A DNA stretch of 64,000 bases. Origin: Bacteroidales bacterium. Its GTDB lineage: Bacteria > Bacteroidota > Bacteroidia > Bacteroidales > P3. The stretch is from contig JAGCZH010000013.1 in assembly GCA_017960475.1 (NCBI GenBank), forward strand, positions 50,526 to 114,525. Reading direction: 5' to 3'. Each line of letters begins with the position of its first letter. Position 1 is the stretch's first letter. Shown here piece after piece: positions 25,345 through 32,806 of this stretch. A program made the translations under genes and the position numbers. A model generated the notes under the pieces. The model was not told the DNA's origin. It did not search any database and saw nothing but the letters and a program-made list of their open reading frames with translations.

Positions 25345-26202
25345 TTATTGGATTATGTTTGTGTCGCATAGGGCGACGAAATTGATGCCGTCGTTGAATT
25401 GTTCTTTGAGTTTGTCGGTGTCGCTGTCGCTTGGGAAAATGCCATATATGGTGGCTCCGGAACCGCTCATGGCGGCATAGAGGGCTCCGGCGTCATACAA
25501 CTCTTTTTTGATTGTATTGAGACGGGGATGTTCGGCAAAGACGCTACTTTCGAAGTCGTTGACTATGGTGTTTTTCCATTGTTGAATATCATTGCCGATG
25601 GTATCTTTGAGGTCGATGGGTTCGCTATGAGTCCGCTGTGCCCTGGGGATGATGTTGCGGTAAGCTTCGGCTGTGGAGACGAATTCGTCGGGTTTGATCA
25701 GGAGCAGTTTGTACTTGTCCAGCGGGTTGTATGGCAAAGGTGACAGTTGGTCGCCAATGCCTGTTGCGAAGGCGGTCCTGTTTTCGATAAAGAAAGCGCA
25801 GTCGGCTCCGAGTTTTGACGCCAAGGTATGTAAAGTTTTGGTTCCGATGTTTAAGTTGAAGAGTTTGTCGAGCATGACGAGGGTGAAAGCGGCGTCGCTA
25901 CTGCCGCCGCCGAGGCCGGCGCCTGTGGGGATCTTTTTTGTCAGATGTATCTCTACATTGCCCAAACGCGGCCCTATGTGTTGTTGCATCAGTCGGTAGG
26001 CACGAACGACAAGATTGGTGTCGGGGTCGCCATCGATGGAAATGCCGTCTTGAAGGAATGCAAATGTATCGGCAGGCGATATCTCCAGTTCGTCGTGGAG
26101 AGACACAGGCACAAAGACAGTCTCCAGGTTGTGGTAGCCGTCGTCCCGTTTGCGCATCACATGGAGCCCTAGGTTAATCTTGCAGTTGGGATATGTCTTC
26201 AT
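25345..26202 (-). CDS. ispE: 4-diphosphocytidyl-2-C-methyl-D-erythritol kinase
   Basis: 285 residues, GHMP kinase fold. It phosphorylates CDP-ME in the non-mevalonate isoprenoid pathway. The start MKTYPNCKINLGLHVMRKR is the usual one, and the ATP loop is GAGLGGGSSDAAF. MSGSGATIYGIF is the third conserved GHMP motif. The first 29 bases overlap the end of phoH in a different frame, suggesting translational coupling. Confidence 0.96.
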   Translation of the reverse strand: MKTYPNCKINLGLHVMRKRDDGYHNLETVFVPVSLHDELEISPADTFAFLQDGISIDGDPDTNLVVRAYRLMQQHIGPRLGNVEIHLTKKIPTGAGLGGGSSDAAFTLVMLDKLFNLNIGTKTLHTLASKLGADCAFFIENRTAFATGIGDQLSPLPYNPLDKYKLLLIKPDEFVSTAEAYRNIIPRAQRTHSEPIDLKDTIGNDIQQWKNTIVNDFESSVFAEHPRLNTIKKELYDAGALYAAMSGSGATIYGIFPSDSDTDKLKEQFNDGINFVALCDTNIIQ

Positions 26203-27193
26203 GGTTGTCGTTTTGCTTTGGAGTCTCTTTGTTTTGGTTGCGGTAATCGTCTTTGTCGTATGCTTGTATAATCCGGGTTACCAGTCGGTGCCTGATAACG
26301 TCACTGTTGTCGAGCTCTATAATAGAGATGCCATCGATGTCTTTAAGCAATTGTGTCGCCTGAACGAGACCTGAGCGTTGATTGCGAGGCAGGTCGATTT
26401 GGGTAATGTCGCCGGTGATGACAAATTTGGCGTTGCGGCCCATGCGTGTAAGGAACATTTTCAGTTGCGAGGATGTGGCGTTCTGAGCTTCGTCAAGAAT
26501 CACGAAGGCGTTGTCGAGGGTTCGGCCGCGCATAAAGGCGAGGGGCGCTATTTCGATGGTGTTGTCTTCCCAATAGGAGAGTAGTTTCTGTTGGGGAATC
26601 ATGTCGCGGAGGGCATCGTAAAGAGGTTGGAGGTAAGGGTCGAGCTTGTCACGCAGGTCGCCAGGCAGGAAGCCGAGGTTCTCGCCGGCTTCGACGGCTG
26701 GGCGAGTCAGGATAATGCGACGAATCTCTTTGTTCTTAAGGGCGCGTACGGCAAGAGCGACAGCAGTGTAAGTTTTGCCGGTGCCTGCGGGGCCAATAGC
26801 GAAGACCATATCGTTCTCTTTGACAGCCTGGACGAGCCGTTGTTGGTTTGGGGTGCGAGCTTTGACGAGTATGCCATTGCGGCCGTGGACAAGTATTTCG
26901 TCGCTTTGTTCGGTGTCGGGGCCTCCGCCATTTTCCATAATCTGCATTATGGCGTTCTCGTTGATACGACCGAATTTGTCGTAGTAGGTCATCATGGCGT
27001 CGAGCTTTTCCTGAAAGAACGCAATGTCGTCGTCGGAGCCTATTACTTTGAGCATTTCGCCCCTGACAATAAGTTTCACTTTAGGGAACAAAAGTCTGAC
27101 AAAATCTAACATTTTGTCGTTAGAGCCCCAGAAGTGGGTGTAGTCGATATCTTCCAGCGAGATGATTTTTTCTTTACCGTTATCGTTCATCAA
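26174..27193 (-). CDS. phoH: PhoH-family ATPase
   Basis: 339 residues. An N-terminal KH-like region (about 40-110) precedes the PhoH ATPase domain with Walker A GPAGTGKTYTAVA at about 133-145, TRPAVEAGENLGFLPGDL, and Walker B VILDEAQNAT. PhoH proteins are cytoplasmic ATPases associated with RNA metabolism. The C-terminal ~25 residues are charged and low-complexity. The coding end overlaps ispE by 29 bases. Confidence 0.94.
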   Translation of the reverse strand: MMNDNGKEKIISLEDIDYTHFWGSNDKMLDFVRLLFPKVKLIVRGEMLKVIGSDDDIAFFQEKLDAMMTYYDKFGRINENAIMQIMENGGGPDTEQSDEILVHGRNGILVKARTPNQQRLVQAVKENDMVFAIGPAGTGKTYTAVALAVRALKNKEIRRIILTRPAVEAGENLGFLPGDLRDKLDPYLQPLYDALRDMIPQQKLLSYWEDNTIEIAPLAFMRGRTLDNAFVILDEAQNATSSQLKMFLTRMGRNAKFVITGDITQIDLPRNQRSGLVQATQLLKDIDGISIIELDNSDVIRHRLVTRIIQAYDKDDYRNQNKETPKQNDNHEDISQLQD

Positions 27194-27347
27194 AAAAGAG
27201 ATAATAGAGTTAAAAGGATGGCAATGGTTGTTGTGGTGACGGTTGATTCTTTTAGATTAAAAAAGTTGTAACGATGTTAGTGCTTAAATTATTGAATATT
27301 AATTCAGAGACATTTTTAAACGTTACACGTTAAACTTTAAACATTAT

Positions 27348-28037
27348 TTAAAGTATGTCCTTCATGGTGAACACCCCTTGTTTGCCGGCCAGAAATTCCG
27401 CTGCCAAAAGGGCACCCATTGCCAGACCTTTGCGGCTGTGAGCCTCGTGGGTTATTGTCAGTGTGTCTATCTCACTGTCGTAGCGAACGGTGTGGATACC
27501 AGCGATCTCACCTTCACGAATTGACTGGATGGGTATGTTTTCGGCACTGCTACGTTCGCCATGACTCACCGCGGCAATCTGTTCGCGAAGTGTTATCGCG
27601 GTACCGCTTGGAGCGTCGAGTTTATGTATGTGGTGGGTCTCGCTGATGTCGACGTGGTATTCAGGGTGGGAGTCCATAAGCATGGCCAGTTTCTCGTTAA
27701 TAGCAAACATAATGTTCATGCCTATGCTGAAATTGGAGGAGGCCAGCAATGCTCCACCTCTTTTGGTGCACAAAGAGGCGATGTCGTAGTAGTCGGCGTA
27801 CCAGCCTGTGGTGCCGCAAACGATGGGGACACCCAATTCAATGCACAGTCGAAGGTTTGTTGTCGCGGTTTTCGGAGTTGTGAATTCAATGGCTACGTCG
27901 GCAGAGGAGAGAAGAGCTCTTTTTTGCTCCATCTCGTCAGGGTTGTCTATTGTGCACACTATTGTGTGTCCTTTATCGACGGCCAAAGCCTCTATGGCAT
28001 GTCCCATTTTGCCGTATCCTATCAGCGCAATTTTCAT
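27348..28037 (-). CDS. dapB: 4-hydroxy-tetrahydrodipicolinate reductase
   Basis: 229 residues from the ATG at 28037 (MKIALIGYGKMGHAIEAL). The frame extends upstream to 28151, but that extension crosses the predicted promoter at 28130, so the internal start is chosen. DapB reduces HTPA on the route to diaminopimelate and lysine. Nucleotide loop GYGKMG, IVCGTTGW, and the catalytic SETHHIHKLDAPSGTA are intact. The length is slightly short, as in other Bacteroidota DapB proteins. Confidence 0.95.
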   Translation of the reverse strand: MKIALIGYGKMGHAIEALAVDKGHTIVCTIDNPDEMEQKRALLSSADVAIEFTTPKTATTNLRLCIELGVPIVCGTTGWYADYYDIASLCTKRGGALLASSNFSIGMNIMFAINEKLAMLMDSHPEYHVDISETHHIHKLDAPSGTAITLREQIAAVSHGERSSAENIPIQSIREGEIAGIHTVRYDSEIDTLTITHEAHSRKGLAMGALLAAEFLAGKQGVFTMKDIL

Positions 28038-28129
28038 AAGTTGTATATTGGTTGGGAATAGAATAAAATGTTTGAATAGTATTGGAATACTGTCTATGTT
28101 ATGTGTTATCGTCAATGTCTGTTGGGGTG

Positions 28130-28137
28130 CAAAATTA
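28130..28137 (-). promoter_or_regulatory. Putative dapB -7 element (TAATTTTG)
   Basis: The minus strand reads TAATTTTG followed by C, fitting TAnnTTTG. The leader to the ATG at 28037 would be about 85 bases. No good -33 word at 19 bases. Confidence 0.45.
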
Positions 28138-28438
28138 CGATTTTTTTTCAAAATATTTGCACTCTTAAATAAAATTGTATCTACTAATCATATTATCATT
28201 GTTTTATTGGTTGAATACGGGCGTTGCTGATGATGGTTTTTATGATGGCCGAAACGCTGACGGGGCTTTTTTTCGCTTTTCTAAAAAATAACATTGATGT
28301 GGAAGAAGGATATCCCATGAGGGTGAAATGAACAAATATGATTTGATAATCTGAGTGTAAACCAATGAAAGTAATGAAAAAATTAGGCGGATAAGAATTT
28401 ATTTTTCCCGTCTTAGCGAATATATCAAGAAATATATG

Positions 28439-28446
28439 TATTTTTG
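28439..28446 (+). promoter_or_regulatory. Putative fba -7 element (TATTTTTG)
   Basis: TATTTTTG followed by C fits the Bacteroidota -7 consensus. It gives a leader of about 100 bases before the fba ATG. The -33 region is poor. Confidence 0.45.
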
Positions 28447-28452
28447 CAAACT

Positions 28453-28555
28453 CGTTGTCAGGTGAGGGCAATCCCTTGTATTCCTGATTTCAACTAGAGA
28501 CCCACGCATTTAGTGTGGGGAGGCAAAGAATAATTAAAAATTAACATTAATAACC
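28453..28555 (+). promoter_or_regulatory. Structured 5' leader of fba
   Basis: The leader holds two possible hairpins. One pairs CAGG and GGG with CCC and CCTG (28460-28488); the second pairs CCCAC with GTGGG (about 28501-28519). A purine-rich single-stranded stretch then leads to the ATG. It matches no riboswitch class I know. It could be a translation or stability element, or just incidental folding. Confidence 0.3.
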
Positions 28556-29554
28556 ATGGTAGATTACAAAAAAATCGGTTTGGTAAACACTCGCGCCATG
28601 TTTGCCAAGGCTGTGGACGGCGGTTACGCCATCCCCGCGTTCAATTTCAACAATATGGAACAAATGCAGGCCATCATCCAGGCTGCTGTTGAAACCAAGA
28701 GCCCCGTCATCCTGCAAGTCAGCAAGGGCGCCCGCGACTATGCCAACCCCACCCTGCTGCGCTATATGGCTGAGGGTGCCGTCGAATATGCCAAGGAGTT
28801 GGGTTGCCCCAACCCTCAGATTGTACTCCACCTCGATCACGGCGACAGTTTCGAGACCTGCAAGAGCTGCATTGATATGGGCTTCTCCAGCGTTATGTAC
28901 GACGGCAGCGCATTGCCCTACGAAGAGAATATCAAGATTTCACGCCAAGTAGTGGAATATGCCCACAAGTATGATGTCACCGTCGAGTGCGAACTTGGCG
29001 TGTTGGCTGGCGTCGAGGACGAGGTTGCCTCGGAGGTAAGCCATTACACCAAACCCGAAGAAGTGATAGACTTCGCCACCCGTACAGGCTGCGACTCCCT
29101 GGCCATCAGCATCGGAACTAGCCACGGTGCTTACAAGTTTAAACCCGAGCAGTGCACCGTCGACCCACAAACTGGTCGTCTGCTGCCTCCTCCTCTAGCT
29201 TTCGATGTCCTTGAAGCCATCGAAAAGAAACTTCCTGGCTTCCCCATCGTGCTTCACGGCTCAAGTTCGGTACCGCAGGATGAGGTCGACACCATAAATG
29301 CCAATGGCGGTGCCCTGAAGGCTGCCGTAGGTATTCCTGAGGAACAGCTCCGCAAAGCCGCCAAGAGTGCTGTATGCAAGATTAACATCGATAGCGACAG
29401 CCGTCTGGCAATGACCGCTGCCATCCGTAAACATCTTGCTGAGCATCCTGACCATTTCGACCCGCGTCAGTATCTGAAACCTGCTCGCGAGAGCATGAAG
29501 AAAATGTATATCCACAAGATTGTCAACGTACTTGGCTCTAACGACAAACTTTAA
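28556..29554 (+). CDS. fba: Class II fructose-bisphosphate aldolase
   Basis: 332 residues. This zinc-dependent enzyme splits fructose-1,6-bisphosphate into DHAP and glyceraldehyde-3-phosphate in glycolysis and runs in reverse for gluconeogenesis. AIPAFNFNNMEQMQAI opens the barrel, VLHLDHGDSFETC carries the first zinc His and catalytic Asp, and VLHGSSSVPQ and KINIDSDSRLAMT are the later phosphate-binding signatures. Codon use is strongly biased to C-ending codons compared with its neighbours, as expected for a highly expressed gene. It is monocistronic, closed by a strong terminator. Confidence 0.97.
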   Translation: MVDYKKIGLVNTRAMFAKAVDGGYAIPAFNFNNMEQMQAIIQAAVETKSPVILQVSKGARDYANPTLLRYMAEGAVEYAKELGCPNPQIVLHLDHGDSFETCKSCIDMGFSSVMYDGSALPYEENIKISRQVVEYAHKYDVTVECELGVLAGVEDEVASEVSHYTKPEEVIDFATRTGCDSLAISIGTSHGAYKFKPEQCTVDPQTGRLLPPPLAFDVLEAIEKKLPGFPIVLHGSSSVPQDEVDTINANGGALKAAVGIPEEQLRKAAKSAVCKINIDSDSRLAMTAAIRKHLAEHPDHFDPRQYLKPARESMKKMYIHKIVNVLGSNDKL

Positions 29555-29620
29555 TGGTGTTGTTGCCAATGCGAAATAGACATTTTGAATAGTTTCATAA
29601 AGATGTTTTTATGTGACAGA

Positions 29621-29655
29621 AAAAAGACTCCGCATTTTTTGTGCGGAGTCTTTTT
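29621..29655 (+). terminator. Intrinsic terminator after fba
   Basis: A 14-bp perfect stem, AAAAAGACTCCGCA with TGCGGAGTCTTTTT, around a 7-base loop. The T-run is part of the right arm. It can work on both strands, as the left arm starts with A5. Confidence 0.9.
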
Positions 29656-29975
29656 AGTGATGGCGAAAAAACAAGGGGGAATGATTGTGAAGTTTAAGTG
29701 GGAGTTAAAGTGGGAGTTAAAATGGGAGTTAAAGTGGGAGTAAAATTGGGAGTTAAAACGGGAGTAGAATTGGACAAATGAATATGTATTGTCCTGCGCG
29801 CAGCGCATAACTTCCTATTTAACTTCCATCGAAGATCAATTTCCTTTTTTTACTTCGCATTGCATTACGTTATTTTTTTAAATAGTGTGTAAAAAAGTTT
29901 TCGTTTTCGCTACTAATAAAATAAAATCTAACGACCGATTGGGGTTGAACAAGAACTGCTAGCATACAATAGTTA
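29656..29975. other. Intergenic region between fba terminator and sigma factor
   Basis: 320 bases with no gene. It begins with the tandem 12-bp repeat at 29696-29773. The rest (29774-29975) is AT-rich and must hold the promoter of the sigma operon, but I see no clear match to the housekeeping consensus. This fits a promoter read by the alternative sigma factor itself. Confidence 0.5.
29696..29773. repeat. Tandem repeat of 12-bp unit AAGTGGGAGTTA
   Basis: About six and a half copies in a row. The first two are identical, the others differ by one or two bases or a one-base indel (AAATGGGAGTTA, AAGTGGGAGTA, AAATTGGGAGTTA, AAACGGGAGTA). It lies between the fba terminator and the sigma factor gene. 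Confidence 0.85.
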
Positions 29976-30455
29976 ATGAGTCGTCAGGAAGCTTTTGTAG
30001 ATATGATACAACAGCATGAGCGCATGATTTTAAAAGTCTGTGCGATGTATTCCTTTTGTCCTGTCGCAGATTTGAGAGATCTGTACCAGGATGCAGTAGT
30101 GGCACTTTGGGAATCGTATGATTCCTACAAAGGGCTCAGCAAACCATCAACATGGATATATTCTGTGGTGATGCATACTATGTTGAACAAAGCCAAGAAA
30201 AACAGAATGAAGGTTGTGTTGACTGACGAGAAGTTGTCGGTAAGCGAGGATGAAGACTATGAGACCAATCAGATTGTTGATGAATTGAGGCAAGTTGTGA
30301 ACGAATTACCCGATGATGAAAAGGATATCATGCTAATGTATATGGAAGGTTTTGACAACCATGAGATAGCACAAGCAAAAGGTTCCAGTTATGGCGCTGT
30401 GGCAACTCGATTGACAAGGATAAAAACAAAACTGAGAAAGATAATGAACCCCTGA
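29976..30455 (+). CDS. ECF-type sigma-70 family RNA polymerase sigma factor
   Basis: 159 residues. Region 2 spans about residues 9-70 (HERMILKVCAMYS, DLRDLYQDAVVALWESYDSYKGLSKPSTWIYSVV), with the RNA-polymerase and -10 binding helices. Region 4 is at about 100-155 (NELPDDEKDIMLMYMEGFDNHEIAQAKG then a helix-turn-helix). Regions 1 and 3 are missing, as in ECF sigmas. It is the first gene of a rightward cluster and is followed 53 bases later by a single-pass membrane protein, the usual place for an anti-sigma factor. Confidence 0.93.
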   Translation: MSRQEAFVDMIQQHERMILKVCAMYSFCPVADLRDLYQDAVVALWESYDSYKGLSKPSTWIYSVVMHTMLNKAKKNRMKVVLTDEKLSVSEDEDYETNQIVDELRQVVNELPDDEKDIMLMYMEGFDNHEIAQAKGSSYGAVATRLTRIKTKLRKIMNP

Positions 30456-30508
30456 TAGGACATAGACTGTGAGTCGAGAGAAAACTTTACACTTTAAACG
30501 TTCCAAAA

Positions 30509-31249
30509 ATGCAAAATCAAGATGAAAATAGCGAATTCAACGATTTGTATCGTCGTTTTGACGAGGCGATGAACAAAGTTGATCTCCCCGACAAAGGGCA
30601 GCTGATGTCGTTGATAGCATCGCATAGCTACGCCAAACCATCTCACCAAAAGTTGTGGATAGCTGTAGCTGCCACTGTCGCGGCGCTGGTTGTCGCCACT
30701 TTCGCAGTGACTCTCTTCTTTGGTGGAAAAACAATTGATAATGTCAATATGAAGGCTGACGCAGAACCTCAACCATCATTGCCTTCGGCGACTATTGCCC
30801 AACAGGAAGACAGTGCGTTGGTTGTGCCTGCCTCATCTATTGATACTTTACCATTGGCAATGATTGAGAAATACGATGATGACAAGGTTCCTGAGGTTAC
30901 TATCCTTAAAGAAGAAAAAAACTCATTGCCAGAAATAGAGTCAGACAAACAATATGCCGACAACAATTCCGACAGTGTAATAAATGAGCCTTTGGCGAAC
31001 AGAGAGCCCGTTGTGCCGGATGTAGACAGTTCCAAAGATGTGCCAGCAGAGAACAGTACCAATCAGTATCCAAAGGTTATGAGAGATTCGCGCTCAGAGC
31101 CAAACGAAAGTCAGAAGGCATTGCAGAATTGTAGAAAACGCAAAAACGACAAAGCCACCATAAATGGTATATTGAATCAGAACAGCAAGAAAGACAGAGA
31201 TATCAATTTCATTATACAAGAAAACCAGATGAATCGGGTATATCGTTGA
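30509..31249 (+). CDS. Single-pass membrane protein, probable anti-sigma factor
   Basis: 246 residues. A short acidic cytoplasmic N-terminus (1-48) is followed by one transmembrane helix at about 49-71 (LWIAVAATVAALVVATFAVT). A long acidic Ser/Pro/Glu-rich periplasmic part follows, with a basic end (NCRKRKNDKATINGIL). No family is recognised. Size, topology and position right after the ECF sigma gene fit an anti-sigma factor that releases the sigma after an envelope signal. The cytoplasmic segment is short and lacks the zinc-binding ZAS motif, so this is inference. Confidence 0.7.
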   Translation: MQNQDENSEFNDLYRRFDEAMNKVDLPDKGQLMSLIASHSYAKPSHQKLWIAVAATVAALVVATFAVTLFFGGKTIDNVNMKADAEPQPSLPSATIAQQEDSALVVPASSIDTLPLAMIEKYDDDKVPEVTILKEEKNSLPEIESDKQYADNNSDSVINEPLANREPVVPDVDSSKDVPAENSTNQYPKVMRDSRSEPNESQKALQNCRKRKNDKATINGILNQNSKKDRDINFIIQENQMNRVYR

Positions 31250-31259
31250 TGATGTTTTT

Positions 31260-31294
31260 TTTGTCTGTATTTTCTATTTTTTTTGTTACTTTTG
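31260..31294 (+). promoter_or_regulatory. Putative promoter upstream of the secreted-protein/M48 genes
   Basis: TTTG at 31260-31263 and TACTTTTG at 31287-31294, with a 23-base spacer, longer than the usual 19. It suggests the three downstream envelope genes can be transcribed separately from the sigma/anti-sigma pair. Confidence 0.4.
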
Positions 31295-31331
31295 CAAATA
31301 ATATATTTGAAACAAGAAATATTATAACATT

Positions 31332-32798
31332 ATGAAGATGAAACAATTACTTTTTATTATCGCTTTTTCAGCTTTCTCTTTTGCCTCCATGTCTCAAGAA
31401 TGGCAGATGACAGTGGGCAACAGTGCGAAAACGCTCAAGTATATCGGCACTGAAGCGGTCCAGTCGACGGGCTACATTGGTGAGAAGGACGGCATAGTAT
31501 TTCTTTTACGCCGTACCGACAACAATAAGTCATTGCCCTATCTCGGCTCATATGACCGCAATCTCAATGTTGTGGCGGAGACGGAATTGCCTAAAGACAA
31601 AGAATGTGATTTTTATGGTGGTTATGTCAATGAGACATCCGTTGATCTTATCATGGCCAAAAAAAGCAAAAGCGACTATAAGGCATATAAGCTCAGTTAT
31701 GACCCATCGACCCTTAAAGCCTTGGGTGAGCCACAGGAACTGCTTTCCGTCCCCATCCCACAAGGCACTACAATATACCCCTTTATAGAATCATCGGCTT
31801 CCAGTGAATGGAACTCGCTAATACTTGCCATAGTAAGGAATGACAATGTCGAGTGGCGAATCAGCACTTTTGACCCGACTCTGGATGAATTATGGAATAT
31901 GGATGTTTCGGTTGGCTCTGTGAATGACTGGATGGTTACCGACAGTGCGGATGTGATTTCAGCAGGTTATGTGCGTGACAAAAAAACAAACGAGACTCGT
32001 TTGTATTTCAGCGTATTCGACGGCGAGAGGGAGCATGCATTTCGTGTGACACACATGATGGACGAGGTTAACGACATGCGTATCGTGCGTTATGATAACG
32101 GAAAGATATATTGCACAGGTCTGTTGAAGGGTGAGGCACAGGACAAATTGGCAAAATGGAGCTCGGGCTTTTACTCTCTGGTGTTCGATACCCGCACGGG
32201 AGAAGTGGCGCATTACGAAAAGGTTGATTTTACCAAGGAGATGATCTGTGATTTATGCAATGTGCCGAGTCGTACTAAAATGAAAATACTCTCGTCCGAC
32301 CGTATCTCGTTTGCCAGCTCCAAAGCCGACGTTGACGGTGCGACAGTGGCATACGAGCGTATATACAACCTCTATGTCAACGGAGATTTCTCTTATAGCG
32401 ACTATGTGGGATTGCTTGTATACCGCATTGACAACGATGGCAAGGTGGCTTGGAATCGCACTGTGCCTCGTGAGGTCAAAGCCAGCTATAATGCTCGTGA
32501 CGGCGTATGCACACGGCTCACCCCTGCGGGCGACAGCTATACTATTTTCTATATCGATGACCCGGACAATGTCAACCCCAAACCTGGAACGATAGCCAAA
32601 GAGGGTGGGAGCAATCACAACAAAATGGTGCTAATGGCCCTCACGTTCGACAAACAGGGCAATATTACCCGTCAAGGTCTGGAGGTACCTTCCAAATCGG
32701 TTTGCATAGGAGCTCCTCATCGCCTGGCTAATGGCGATTATCTCCAAATCCTGTCTCAACCTTTCCATTCGGTCATCGCTATCCTCAAGCTTAAATAA
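31332..32798 (+). CDS. Secreted protein of unknown function
   Basis: 488 residues with a signal peptide (MKMKQLLFIIAFSAFSFASM, cleavage near SMSQ). An in-frame ATG two codons in (31338) is an equally good start. The mature protein is beta-rich, with recurring short strands that look like propeller blades (DGIVFLLRRTDNN, DNVEWRISTFDPTLDE, GKIYCTGLLKG). I recognise no family. It ends 8 bases before the M48 gene, so the two are almost certainly co-transcribed and may act together. Confidence 0.85.
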   Translation: MKMKQLLFIIAFSAFSFASMSQEWQMTVGNSAKTLKYIGTEAVQSTGYIGEKDGIVFLLRRTDNNKSLPYLGSYDRNLNVVAETELPKDKECDFYGGYVNETSVDLIMAKKSKSDYKAYKLSYDPSTLKALGEPQELLSVPIPQGTTIYPFIESSASSEWNSLILAIVRNDNVEWRISTFDPTLDELWNMDVSVGSVNDWMVTDSADVISAGYVRDKKTNETRLYFSVFDGEREHAFRVTHMMDEVNDMRIVRYDNGKIYCTGLLKGEAQDKLAKWSSGFYSLVFDTRTGEVAHYEKVDFTKEMICDLCNVPSRTKMKILSSDRISFASSKADVDGATVAYERIYNLYVNGDFSYSDYVGLLVYRIDNDGKVAWNRTVPREVKASYNARDGVCTRLTPAGDSYTIFYIDDPDNVNPKPGTIAKEGGSNHNKMVLMALTFDKQGNITRQGLEVPSKSVCIGAPHRLANGDYLQILSQPFHSVIAILKLK

Positions 32799-32806
32799 TT
32801 GTTTCT

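Larger units (their letters stand above)
28038..28555. other. Intergenic region between dapB and fba
   Basis: About 520 AT-rich bases between divergent genes. It contains the dapB -7 element (28130-28137, minus) and the fba -7 element (28439-28446, plus). Between them, 28152-28430 shows no convincing gene or RNA. The last 100 bases form the structured fba leader described separately. Confidence 0.6.

Noticed and set aside
28038..28151. Longer dapB start with 38 extra residues
   Set aside because: The extension crosses the predicted promoter and lacks similarity to DapB; the internal ATG gives the standard MKIALIGYGKMG.
28453..28555. A known riboswitch before fba
   Set aside because: No conserved core of any class I know could be matched, so it is listed only as a structured leader.
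29696..29773. Possible CRISPR array
   Set aside because: Units are only 12 bp and contiguous, with no spacers and no cas genes nearby.
29551..29808. Minus-strand open frame with FNSH repeats
   Set aside because: It reads straight through the 12-bp tandem repeat and the fba terminator; the repeats in the peptide only mirror the DNA repeat.
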